Part shown: positions 1-5,903 of the stretch, in pieces
How positions within the stretch are numbered: the stretch's first letter is position 1
Layout: every line of letters begins with the position of its first letter
Assembly: GCA_964196565.1 (NCBI GenBank)
Contig: CAXMUH010000068.1
Location: 1 to 5,944, forward strand
Source: 2-12-FULL-42-15 sp964196565
Lineage (GTDB): Bacteria > Pseudomonadota > Gammaproteobacteria > Coxiellales > Coxiellaceae
DNA: 5,944 nt
Direction: 5' to 3'
Program-made: the position numbers and the translations under genes
Notes under the pieces: model-generated
Seen by the model: only the letters and a program-made list of their open reading frames with translations
What the model was told of the DNA's origin: nothing
Databases searched by the model: none

Positions 1-1526
1 CAGAATTGCAATTGATGTTTATAAGCCATGCTGCTGCGCCAACTGTCGCGTATTAACCAGGGTGAGAATTTATCGGTTGATTGTTTGGCGTCATTAAAAG
101 CCGTGTTTTTTTGATGGCGAAGTTCTGATATTGATGCTAACGCTAAAACAACATCAGCAATGGTTTGATCTTGTTTTAATAATTTAGCTTGGTGTTGTTC
201 TATAAACTGAGTATGAATATTGGCTTTAATAAAATCTTGGGTTTGAATCACGCGGCTGATAAAAGCAACATTGGTATTAACACCCAGAATGTAAGTCTGT
301 GCCAATTGTTCTTGCAATAAAGTGATCGCTTGTTCGCGTGTATCAGCCCATACGATCAGTTTAGCGATCATCGGGTCATAATAGGGTGAGATTGCATCGC
401 CTTCGATAACGCCACTGTCAACGCGCACATGCTCACTTTGTTGTGGAAAGTCCAATAGCGCTAATGTACCGGTTGCGGGAATAAAATCTTTTAATGGCGT
501 TTCAGCGCAAATACGTGCTTCAATAGCATGCCCATTCTTTTTGACTTGATTTTGTTTTAGCGGTAAAGATTCGCCACTTGCTATTTTGAGTTGCCATTCA
601 ACCAGGTCAAGGCCGGTAATCATTTCGGTGACTGGATGTTCTACTTGCAAGCGCGTATTCATTTCCATAAAATAAAATTGATTATTTTGATCTAATAAAA
701 ACTCCACCGTTCCGGCGCCAACATAATTAATCGCAAGTGCAGATTTAACGGCGGTTTCGCCCATTTTTTTGCGCAAGGTGTCGCTTAAATTGGGCGCAGG
801 TGCTTCTTCGATAATTTTTTGATGTCGACGTTGGATCGAACAATCTCGATCAAATAAATAAACCGCATTGCCTTTTTGATCCGCAAATATTTGTACTTCG
901 ACGTGGCGCGATGGATGTAAATATTTTTCAAGCAAAACTTCATCGTTATCAAAGCTTGCTTTGGCCTCAGATTTAGCGGCTTCAAGTTGGTTTAAAAAAT
1001 CTTTTTTATCCAACACTAAACGCATGCCTTTGCCACCACCACCGCTTGAGGCTTTAATTAATAATGGATAACCGATTTTATTGGCTTCGCTAGCAAGAAT
1101 TTTTTCATTTTGGTCTTCGCCTTGATAGCCGGGCGTGGTAGGAACGCCTGCTTTTTGCATAATGCCTTTGGCAATGGATTTATTACCCATTGACAATACG
1201 GCGTCTGCCGGGGGGCCGATAAAAATAATATTCGCTTTGTTGCAACGATTCACAAACTCTGCATTTTCACTTAAAAAACCATATCCGGGGTGGATTGCAT
1301 CGATGTTATGTTCTTTGCATAAGTTAATTAGTTTTGTTTGATCAAGATAACTTTGTTGACTGGGTGGTGGTCCAATGCAAAAGGCATGATCTGCAAGTTG
1401 AACATGTTGTGCGTTGGCGTCGATTTGTGAAAAAACAGCAAAGGTTTCAATACCCATTTTTTTGGCGGTTTTGATGATGCGTAGCGCAATCTCACCGCGA
1501 TTAGCAATTAATAATTTTTTTAGCAT
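1..1526 (-). CDS. liuD: Methylcrotonyl-CoA carboxylase, biotin carboxylase (alpha) subunit, 3' end cut by window edge
   Basis: Carries out the ATP-dependent carboxylation of biotin in 3-methylcrotonyl-CoA carboxylase (leucine catabolism, cytosol); the CO2 is then passed to the substrate by the beta subunit LiuB, which is not in this window. Translating from the ATG at 1526-1524 gives 508 uninterrupted residues that continue off the left edge. The protein starts MLKKLLIANRGEIALRI, the classic biotin-carboxylase N-terminus. The ATP-grasp glycine loop GGGGKGMR is at residues 162-169, RRHQK lies around 233-237, and EMNTRLQVEH at 288-297 holds the metal-binding and catalytic residues (E288, N290, R292, E296 in E. 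coli AccC numbering). The carboxylase core ends near 445. Later residues, including a PWLIRDSWR stretch near 490, match the start of the middle domain of MCC-type subunits rather than stand-alone AccC. The biotinyl domain, about 150 residues, would lie outside. A propionyl-CoA or other acyl-CoA carboxylase is less likely because liuC is adjacent. Confidence 0.9.
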   Translation of the reverse strand, partial: MLKKLLIANRGEIALRIIKTAKKMGIETFAVFSQIDANAQHVQLADHAFCIGPPPSQQSYLDQTKLINLCKEHNIDAIHPGYGFLSENAEFVNRCNKANIIFIGPPADAVLSMGNKSIAKGIMQKAGVPTTPGYQGEDQNEKILASEANKIGYPLLIKASSGGGGKGMRLVLDKKDFLNQLEAAKSEAKASFDNDEVLLEKYLHPSRHVEVQIFADQKGNAVYLFDRDCSIQRRHQKIIEEAPAPNLSDTLRKKMGETAVKSALAINYVGAGTVEFLLDQNNQFYFMEMNTRLQVEHPVTEMITGLDLVEWQLKIASGESLPLKQNQVKKNGHAIEARICAETPLKDFIPATGTLALLDFPQQSEHVRVDSGVIEGDAISPYYDPMIAKLIVWADTREQAITLLQEQLAQTYILGVNTNVAFISRVIQTQDFIKANIHTQFIEQHQAKLLKQDQTIADVVLALASISELRHQKNTAFNDAKQSTDKFSPWLIRDSWRSSMAYKHQLQF

Positions 1527-1530
1527 GCTT

Positions 1531-2319
1531 TTATAAATCCTTAGCAAAGCTGGGTTTTTGTTTTGCAAAGAAGGCCTTAAGGCCAGCTCGAGCCTCTTCT
1601 GAAGCACGAACATCGGCAAGTGCTTTGGCTGTTATATCTATAATTTTAGCATCTATTGGATAGAGTTGATTGAGCAGCTTTTTAACGCGGTTAATCGCTT
1701 GTGGGCCATTGTGGAGGAGGGTTTTAGCGAGTTCCATGCCGCTCGATAGTAGCAAATCGGCTTTTTTGATCTCATCAATTAAATGAATGCTCATGGCTTT
1801 TTTGGCATCGATTAACTCAGCACTAATAAAAAAGCGCAACGTGGTGCTATAACCAAGGCGTCGAACCACATAGGGCGCAATCGTTGCAGGAATAAGTCCA
1901 AGCTTGACTTCTGAAAAGCAAAACTGGCTGTCATCAGCCGCTAACACTAGATCACAGCAGGCAACCAGGCCACAACCTCCGCCCATAACTCGACCATGAA
2001 TAAGGCCAATAATCGGTTTGCTTAACATAGCCATAAGGTGCAATAATTTGGTCAACTCTAAGGCGTCTGCCTTATTTTCTTCAGCTGAATTTTCGGCCAT
2101 TTGTTGCATCCAATTAAGGTCAGCGCCTGCGCAAAAATGACGTCCATTGGCATTGAGCACAACCACGCGAATTTTATCATCCTTATCAACCTGTTCGAAT
2201 GCCAAGAGTAGCTCAGCGATCGTTGTCTTATTAAAAGCGTTGTGCACATCTGGTCGGTTTAGAGTAATGGTGACGACAGAATCGCTTACCTTATACTCAA
2301 TTGTGGAATATGTAGCCAT
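1531..2319 (-). CDS. liuC: Methylglutaconyl-CoA hydratase (enoyl-CoA hydratase/isomerase family)
   Basis: Crotonase-superfamily protein of 262 residues, the usual length. It is predicted to hydrate 3-methylglutaconyl-CoA to HMG-CoA, the step after methylcrotonyl-CoA carboxylase in leucine breakdown. Visible landmarks are NRPDVHNAFN (21-30), the oxyanion-hole segment HFCAGADL (61-68), the second oxyanion segment GGGCG (113-117), and SEVKLGLIPATI (136-147) with the candidate catalytic Glu137. The first crotonase glutamate (the position after GGG-x in classic hydratases, e.g. GGGLE) is Gly117 here. The sequence GLVACCDLVLA followed by SEVKLGLIPA is, from memory, typical of bacterial LiuC, so this is probably a family trait rather than damage. 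The ATG at 2319 is preceded by AGGGA at a 6-nt spacing. It is the first gene of its transcription unit in this window; liuB is not upstream. Another short-chain enoyl-CoA hydratase activity cannot be excluded, but the liuD neighbour supports this call. Confidence 0.85.
   Translation of the reverse strand: MATYSTIEYKVSDSVVTITLNRPDVHNAFNKTTIAELLLAFEQVDKDDKIRVVVLNANGRHFCAGADLNWMQQMAENSAEENKADALELTKLLHLMAMLSKPIIGLIHGRVMGGGCGLVACCDLVLAADDSQFCFSEVKLGLIPATIAPYVVRRLGYSTTLRFFISAELIDAKKAMSIHLIDEIKKADLLLSSGMELAKTLLHNGPQAINRVKKLLNQLYPIDAKIIDITAKALADVRASEEARAGLKAFFAKQKPSFAKDL
1538..1542 (-). promoter_or_regulatory. Ribosome-binding site of liuD
   Basis: On the minus strand AAGGA lies inside the last codons of liuC, 11 nt before the liuD ATG. 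The liuC stop (1533-1531) and the liuD start are separated by only 4 nt. liuD is therefore very probably translated from the same message as liuC, with translational coupling. Confidence 0.5.
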
Positions 2320-2346
2320 TATTAATCCCTTTTAAGTTTGGCGCTT

Positions 2347-2374
2347 ATCATAACATAATTTTTTTTAGTGGGAA
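2347..2374 (-). promoter_or_regulatory. Candidate sigma-70 promoter for liuC-liuD
   Basis: Reading leftward, TTCCCA (2374-2369, 4 of 6 to the -35 consensus) is followed after 16 nt by TATGAT (2352-2347, 5 of 6 to the -10 consensus). Transcription would start near 2340, about 20 nt before the liuC ATG. No clear operator palindrome of the MerR-type regulator LiuR was seen. The call rests on visual matching in an AT-rich region. Confidence 0.35.
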
Positions 2375-2430
2375 TGGTCGTTGATTTACCGCACGCTGTT
2401 GGTTCTATTCTATAACAGTTTAAGAAAAGT

Positions 2431-2451
2431 TTAATATCTATGCTTTATACT
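2431..2451 (+). promoter_or_regulatory. Candidate promoter -10 region for the kinase-like gene
   Basis: TATACT at 2446-2451 is a 5-of-6 match to a -10 box. It would put the transcript start near 2458, about 30 nt before the ATG at 2488. No convincing -35 box lies at the right distance; the upstream bases (TTAATA and nearby) are merely AT-rich. An activator-dependent promoter would fit, but nothing seen proves one. Confidence 0.25.
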
Positions 2452-2487
2452 TTTATTCTGTCATAAATCTATGGATCAAATTTTCTG

Positions 2488-4290
2488 ATGCAGCATTTCA
2501 AGGCCATTACGAATGATCAATTCTCCCCACGTGGCGGCAGTGGCCATGGCTGGGATTTTTCAAAAGACCGCAAAAAAATTGTAAAGCTAAATAAGCACGG
2601 CAAGGCCGTGTATTCTCTTATTGAGTTTTTTAACAGCAAAGTAATTCATAAACTTTTACCTAAACATACGCCAGATATCGATTTAGTTTGCGATAAATCT
2701 GAAGAGGAAAAGGGTAAGTATCAGATTAAAGGTGTTGCAGTTGATTGTAAAGAAGGCCTAATTGATTATTGTGAAGTAAATGTGATTCGCCTTATTGCCG
2801 ATATTCAGCGGGGTGATATTAGAGAGCATAACTATGGGCATGGTAGTCCTGAGTTGGTTCAACGCCTTAAAGTCTATTTTTCAGATGATGCACAAGGTGA
2901 GGCTCGTCGCTTACAATATCTTTCTGATTATTATTTAATTGTGTTTATTCGTAATTTTTTGCAAGAAGATGATCTGCACAAGGGCAATCACGGATTTTAT
3001 TTTGATGGTAAGGGTGATGTAAAAGCCTTTGCCATAGATTTTGATTTATTATTTCAAAGTGCTATTGGCGCCAATTTTGATATGACGCGCAAGTCACAAA
3101 TAGGCTCACCTTTTGGTAAATTTAAGGTGACGTTAAATGACATTGTGAATTTTCCGGAAATTAAAGACTCAAAACCCGGGCACAACCCATCCATCGCAGC
3201 AAACTCGATAGAAGCCGAATCAATCACTAATAACGCAGGGCGTTATACCCGAGAAGATGTTGAGGCGTTTAGATATTTATCTACCTTGCCGCAATATGAT
3301 TCAAAACGTAAAGAAAGTATTGTTGAGGGATTGCAAAGATTGTTGAATTTTGATGTTAATCAATTTTATAAAGATTGGTCGCATTATCGATCTTCACAGT
3401 TAGCGCAACAAGAAAATATACTTTTTCGCCGTGAAGCAATGTGTGATTTTCCGCACTTATTTGCGGTTGAGTTTGCTAAAATTCAAATCGCTATTTTTAG
3501 AGAGCTGTCTGTGGCAGGACCACTTCATGGGGATGAAGATTTTAGAGCTGCGTTGTGGAAAATCAAGTCTGATCATCTTGCTAAATATCATGATTATATT
3601 TCGGTTGATAAAATCAATTCAATAAAAACTGAATTGCTTACTACATTTACTGATTATTCTGGGGAAGTTGATATTGTTGTAGCATTTAAGCAAGCAGTTG
3701 AGCGATTAGAAGCTGATTATTATCTCCATTTTTATGAAAAAGAAATGAAGCTGCTGACCATTGAATTGATGGATGTGGTTGCGGCCGAGTGTAACCTTAA
3801 ACAGTTAACAGAATTGGTTCAATGGTGGAAATCCCTGGAGCAAGGCTTTATCTTAAAGTCACGTCAATCAGGTTATTGGGCACGCAAATTTAAAAAGTAT
3901 GGCTATAATCATAATGTCACCACTTATGTTACTTTGCGTGATATCTTAACCCATCGTGCATTAGTGCTTCGAGCACAGGGCGAAAAAGTTCATGCATCGC
4001 TTCTGATATTAACTCAGCGTGATAGTTTGTTGGATTCACACAGTGAAAGGCCACTTTGGTTTACAGATCGCATATTGTTACGTTTTCTCGCTACGTTTTG
4101 TAAAAGTTTTAATTTAATGGGCTACTGGAAGAACTATATTCAGAATAAAAGCGGTTGGGAAGGCTTTCTATTTAAGAGTGTTGTATTTATACCGCTGGTT
4201 ATAGTTAAAGATATCATCAAATTTGTTACTGAAATCCTGCCATTTTTTTTTGGAATGCGTGGTGCGTATTCCACGTCGATGGGCAGCTGA
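2488..4290 (+). CDS. Putative effector-like protein with atypical kinase-like module (probably the 5' part of a frameshifted gene)
   Basis: I do not recognise a named family. Residues 1-190 carry features of a protein/lipid-kinase fold: a glycine-rich stretch GGSGHG (16-21), IVKL with Lys33 as candidate ATP-binding lysine, and Glu46 in a predicted helix (AVYSLIEFFNSKVIHKLL) as candidate salt-bridge partner. EDDLHKGN (160-167) gives D162-x-H164-x-x-N167, the catalytic-loop pattern of PI3/PI4 kinases and HipA-type kinases with canonical Asp+5=Asn spacing. AIDFD (182-186) has a DFG-like metal-binding Asp184, 17 residues after the Asn. Residues 255-555 look mostly helical and match nothing I know. 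The end (about 563-588) is hydrophobic. The frame then closes 39 nt after a T9 run with residues GMRGAYSTSMGS, which look out of frame, while the coherent continuation lies in the next frame. The ATG at 2488 has only a weak upstream purine motif, and there is no better in-frame start before the stop at 2464. Kinase activity and secretion by a type IV system are inferences. Confidence 0.7.
   Translation: MQHFKAITNDQFSPRGGSGHGWDFSKDRKKIVKLNKHGKAVYSLIEFFNSKVIHKLLPKHTPDIDLVCDKSEEEKGKYQIKGVAVDCKEGLIDYCEVNVIRLIADIQRGDIREHNYGHGSPELVQRLKVYFSDDAQGEARRLQYLSDYYLIVFIRNFLQEDDLHKGNHGFYFDGKGDVKAFAIDFDLLFQSAIGANFDMTRKSQIGSPFGKFKVTLNDIVNFPEIKDSKPGHNPSIAANSIEAESITNNAGRYTREDVEAFRYLSTLPQYDSKRKESIVEGLQRLLNFDVNQFYKDWSHYRSSQLAQQENILFRREAMCDFPHLFAVEFAKIQIAIFRELSVAGPLHGDEDFRAALWKIKSDHLAKYHDYISVDKINSIKTELLTTFTDYSGEVDIVVAFKQAVERLEADYYLHFYEKEMKLLTIELMDVVAAECNLKQLTELVQWWKSLEQGFILKSRQSGYWARKFKKYGYNHNVTTYVTLRDILTHRALVLRAQGEKVHASLLILTQRDSLLDSHSERPLWFTDRILLRFLATFCKSFNLMGYWKNYIQNKSGWEGFLFKSVVFIPLVIVKDIIKFVTEILPFFFGMRGAYSTSMGS
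4243..4251 (+). repeat. T9 homopolymer at the frame switch
   Basis: Nine consecutive T sit where the two plus-strand frames overlap (4223-4290). With nine T the upstream frame stops at 4288-4290. Removing one T joins the upstream frame to the downstream one, reading PFFLECVVRIPRRW across the junction, for a protein of about 944 residues. This could be a sequencing or assembly indel, a true inactivating mutation, a phase-variable tract, or a site of transcriptional slippage. The sequence alone does not decide between them. Confidence 0.75.
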
Positions 4291-4294
4291 CTGG

Positions 4295-5323
4295 ATGCGA
4301 GCCGCGCTTATTGAAAGCAATCGAGGTTATGGCCCAGTCAGAGCCTGCGCCAAAATTATTTTTGGTCTTTCTTGGTTGATGGCAAGTATTGTATGGTTTG
4401 CTTTTACGGTGATCCAACATAGTTTAAAATTCGTCGCTTTTTTGGGACATAAGTTAACTTCGCCGATTGCCTCAGCGCAGGACGAACGTAAGTGGGCATA
4501 TGAAACTTGTCGCGCACGGGGATTTAGTAGAAAAAAATCAATGCGGGTTTCAACCGTGGTTTATTGGCTGGGGTTAGCATTATCTGCAGTTATGTATTTT
4601 GTGGCGGCTAAGGCGGTTGCTGCCACGTTAATATTGGCTGGTGCTTCCATGGCCGGTGTTACGGTTGTTAAATTTTGCACCTTTGTTACAAAGCCCATGG
4701 TAATTTACATTTTGACTGGACTTTCTACGTTGATGCTTTTTTTGCAACTTGCTTTTGAAAAAGCTCTCAAACCCAGTAGCAAAAATGCGGTAAGTGAAAA
4801 TAAAAAAAATGATGATGAAGAGGACGCAACGCCGGTTGCACCCTGGCTTGATCCTTTGTTGGGACCATCGGAAGCGAGAAGTGGTTATGCGAGTGAAACA
4901 GATTTATCAGGCGACGTAATGGAAGTAAAGAGGTTTGAGGAGTGCTCAAGTTTTAGTAGTAGAGATGAAAAAGTGGATGGAGGTGGTTCTCCGGATTCAT
5001 CTTTGGAATCTGAAAGCACTCATAGGATGCCAAATGGCACTGTCATTGACGAAGATCCTCTGCCGGTGACGCCGGTGTTGAGTCGCCCCGCGGTGTTTCC
5101 CATGGCGCAGCAAAATGGCACACACACTTTATTTAGACCGCCGCCGCCCAGAAGTGGTTCGCCTGCAGATTCAAGAAGCAGTAGTGACGACGAAAGTTTC
5201 AATGGCGGTGGACTTATGGAAAATCTTGCTAGAGCTGCTAAAGGTTTAGGCTCAGGTTTTCGTGAACTTGGGTTTGGTCTTAACTTTATAGTTGATTCTG
5301 ATTCTGACTCTTACTCACCCTAA
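4295..5323 (+). CDS. Putative multi-pass membrane protein with acidic Ser/Pro-rich tail (probably the 3' part of the frameshifted gene)
   Basis: Unrecognised protein; 342 residues from the ATG at 4295. The frame is open further upstream, to a TTG at 4223 that lacks a ribosome-binding site. The ATG is 4 nt after the upstream stop, so re-initiation is possible, but there is no good Shine-Dalgarno. Sensible sequence (ECVVRIPRRWAADW) precedes the ATG in the same frame, which favours fusion to the upstream frame through the T9 run. Hydrophobic helices lie at roughly 4343-4405 (KIIFGLSWLMASIVWFAF), 4550-4610, 4610-4665 and 4695-4755, with a basic loop (RARGFSRKK) between the first and second. After about 4770 the protein becomes hydrophilic and low in complexity: NDDEED, SRSSSDDES, a proline run RPPPPRSG, and a final DSDSDSYSP, plus a possible amphipathic helix LMENLARAAKGLG shortly before the end. 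Such tails are common in translocated effectors of intracellular bacteria. No enzymatic motif was seen. Confidence 0.6.
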   Translation: MRAALIESNRGYGPVRACAKIIFGLSWLMASIVWFAFTVIQHSLKFVAFLGHKLTSPIASAQDERKWAYETCRARGFSRKKSMRVSTVVYWLGLALSAVMYFVAAKAVAATLILAGASMAGVTVVKFCTFVTKPMVIYILTGLSTLMLFLQLAFEKALKPSSKNAVSENKKNDDEEDATPVAPWLDPLLGPSEARSGYASETDLSGDVMEVKRFEECSSFSSRDEKVDGGGSPDSSLESESTHRMPNGTVIDEDPLPVTPVLSRPAVFPMAQQNGTHTLFRPPPPRSGSPADSRSSSDDESFNGGGLMENLARAAKGLGSGFRELGFGLNFIVDSDSDSYSP

Positions 5324-5331
5324 TTACATCC

Positions 5332-5412
5332 TAAAGAACGAGGACTTTCAATAAAGCGATCTACAATTTGCCGATTGGAAAGTTGATGAGACGTACGCGT
5401 TGCATTAGGGGC
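5332..5412 (+). mobile_element. Decayed IS6-family transposase remnant
   Basis: Two short pieces of an IS6-family (IS26/IS1216-like) transposase survive in different frames. ERGLSIKRSTICR (5336-5374) matches the helix-turn-helix segment, cf. DRGINVSHTTIYR in IS1216. DWKVDETYA (5373-5399) matches the segment with the first catalytic Asp, cf. SWKMDETYI. In intact transposases about 30 residues separate these motifs; here they abut and slightly overlap, so there is an internal deletion with frame change. The rest of the DDE domain is missing. TTGCATTAGGGGC at 5400-5412 matches 9 of 13 positions with an IS6-type right inverted repeat (TTGCAACAGAGCC style, from memory), which may mark the element's end. 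The remnant is non-functional and starts 8 nt after the stop of the membrane-protein frame. Confidence 0.7.
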
Positions 5413-5426
5413 TTAAATCCACCCCT
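5407..5426. repeat. Short inverted repeat AGGGG/CCCCT
   Basis: A 5-bp stem (AGGGG at 5407-5411, CCCCT at 5422-5426) encloses a 10-nt loop. No T run follows on either strand, so it does not look like an intrinsic terminator. It overlaps the presumed end of the IS6 remnant and may belong to it. Confidence 0.35.
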
Positions 5427-5448
5427 TCATGGTAAGTACTACAACTGA

Positions 5449-5460
5449 TAATATATATTA
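5449..5460. repeat. Perfect AT palindrome TAATATATATTA
   Basis: A 12-bp perfect palindrome in the intergenic region between two convergent genes. AT-only palindromes arise easily by chance here; no function is assigned. Confidence 0.3.
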
Positions 5461-5490
5461 AATAGACGTAACTGTTCTATGAGCTATATA

Positions 5491-5518
5491 CTTCGAGCGC
5501 GAAAGCGCAAGCCGAAAG
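5491..5518 (+). other. Potential RNA hairpin with GAAA tetraloop
   Basis: GCGC (5497-5500), GAAA (5501-5504) and GCGC (5505-5508) form a compact GC stem capped by a GNRA tetraloop. Flanking CTTCG (5491-5495) and CGAAAG (5513-5518) can extend the pairing with a bulge and an internal loop. It lies downstream of both convergent genes, so it could stabilise a transcript 3' end. No U tract follows on either strand, so classic intrinsic termination is not supported. Confidence 0.35.
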
Positions 5519-5537
5519 ATGCGTAATTAACAAGGAA

Positions 5538-5903
5538 TTATTGCGGTATACAACTTCCATCGTCAGTCTTCTTATCTTCAGAGTAAGTAGCGTTTTGACT
5601 AAAAAGCATGCCGTAGGTTGGCTTTTCTTTTGCAATACCATTAAGCGCTTGCACTAAAGACTCCTCCGGATCGTCAGAAGGTTCTGCAAAGTTGGGATCA
5701 TCGGCGGCAGAGAGGGTTCCTGTAACCCCGTCTGTGAATGATGCTTGCGAATCCATAGATGGCGTTCTTGATAAATCTGGGGCATGGGATGGTGCTCTTG
5801 AAAGAGTTTCAGAATACATTGAATCTACAGAAGAAGGCTGGCGTTTAAAAAAAAGAGTACCAAATGCACTTACTACGCGGCTGAAGACGTCCGGGTTTAT
5901 CAT
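5538..5903 (-). CDS. Small Ser/Asp-rich hypothetical protein with C-terminal CaaX-like CIPQ
   Basis: I recognise no family. From the ATG at 5903 the product has 121 residues and a complete stop at 5540-5538. This start is preferred because AAGG (5912-5909) precedes it by 5 nt; a GTG two codons earlier (5909) overlaps that ribosome site. The N-terminus (MINPDVFSRVVSAFGTLFFKR) is short, amphipathic to hydrophobic and ends in basic residues. The middle is low in complexity, rich in Ser, Pro and Asp, with a near-repeat LSRAPS ... LSRTPS about 12 residues apart. An acidic patch (PSDDPEES) follows. The protein ends KKTDDGSCIPQ, whose last four residues fit the Cys-a-a-X pattern used by eukaryotic prenyltransferases. 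Its composition resembles the tail of the neighbouring plus-strand protein (YSETLS here, YASETDLS there). A secreted host-acting role is a guess. A non-effector orphan protein is equally possible. Confidence 0.55.
   Translation of the reverse strand: MINPDVFSRVVSAFGTLFFKRQPSSVDSMYSETLSRAPSHAPDLSRTPSMDSQASFTDGVTGTLSAADDPNFAEPSDDPEESLVQALNGIAKEKPTYGMLFSQNATYSEDKKTDDGSCIPQ

Larger units (their letters stand above)
5324..5537. other. Convergent intergenic region, gene-free
   Basis: This 214-nt stretch lies between the stop of the plus-strand membrane-protein frame and the stop of the minus-strand small protein. It holds the IS6 remnant, two small inverted repeats and the GAAA hairpin listed separately. 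No intact gene, tRNA or convincing rho-independent terminator was seen. Confidence 0.7.

Noticed and set aside
1931..2319. Damaged active site in liuC because the first crotonase glutamate is glycine
   Set aside because: The surrounding residues match what I recall of bacterial LiuC, the second glutamate (Glu137) is present, and the gene is intact, so this looks like a family trait.
2430..2449. Possible PmrA box (Legionella effector regulator, TTAAT repeats)
   Set aside because: TTTAAT and CTTTAT are present but start 13 nt apart instead of about 11, and the second half is mismatched; in AT-rich DNA this is expected by chance.
2320..2487. CpxR-type GTAAA direct repeats
   Set aside because: No pair of GTAAA half-sites at the right spacing was found on either strand.
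4223..4225. TTG start at 4223 for the downstream membrane-protein frame
   Set aside because: It lies inside the upstream gene without a ribosome-binding motif; fusion through the T9 run or re-initiation at 4295 is more plausible.
4226..5202. Minus-strand open frames beneath the membrane-protein frame, and other short frames opposite liuC and liuD
   Set aside because: They lie wholly opposite or inside well-supported coding frames, lack ribosome sites, and show no coherent protein character.
5324..5537. Rho-independent terminators between the convergent genes
   Set aside because: The visible stems are not followed by T runs on either strand.
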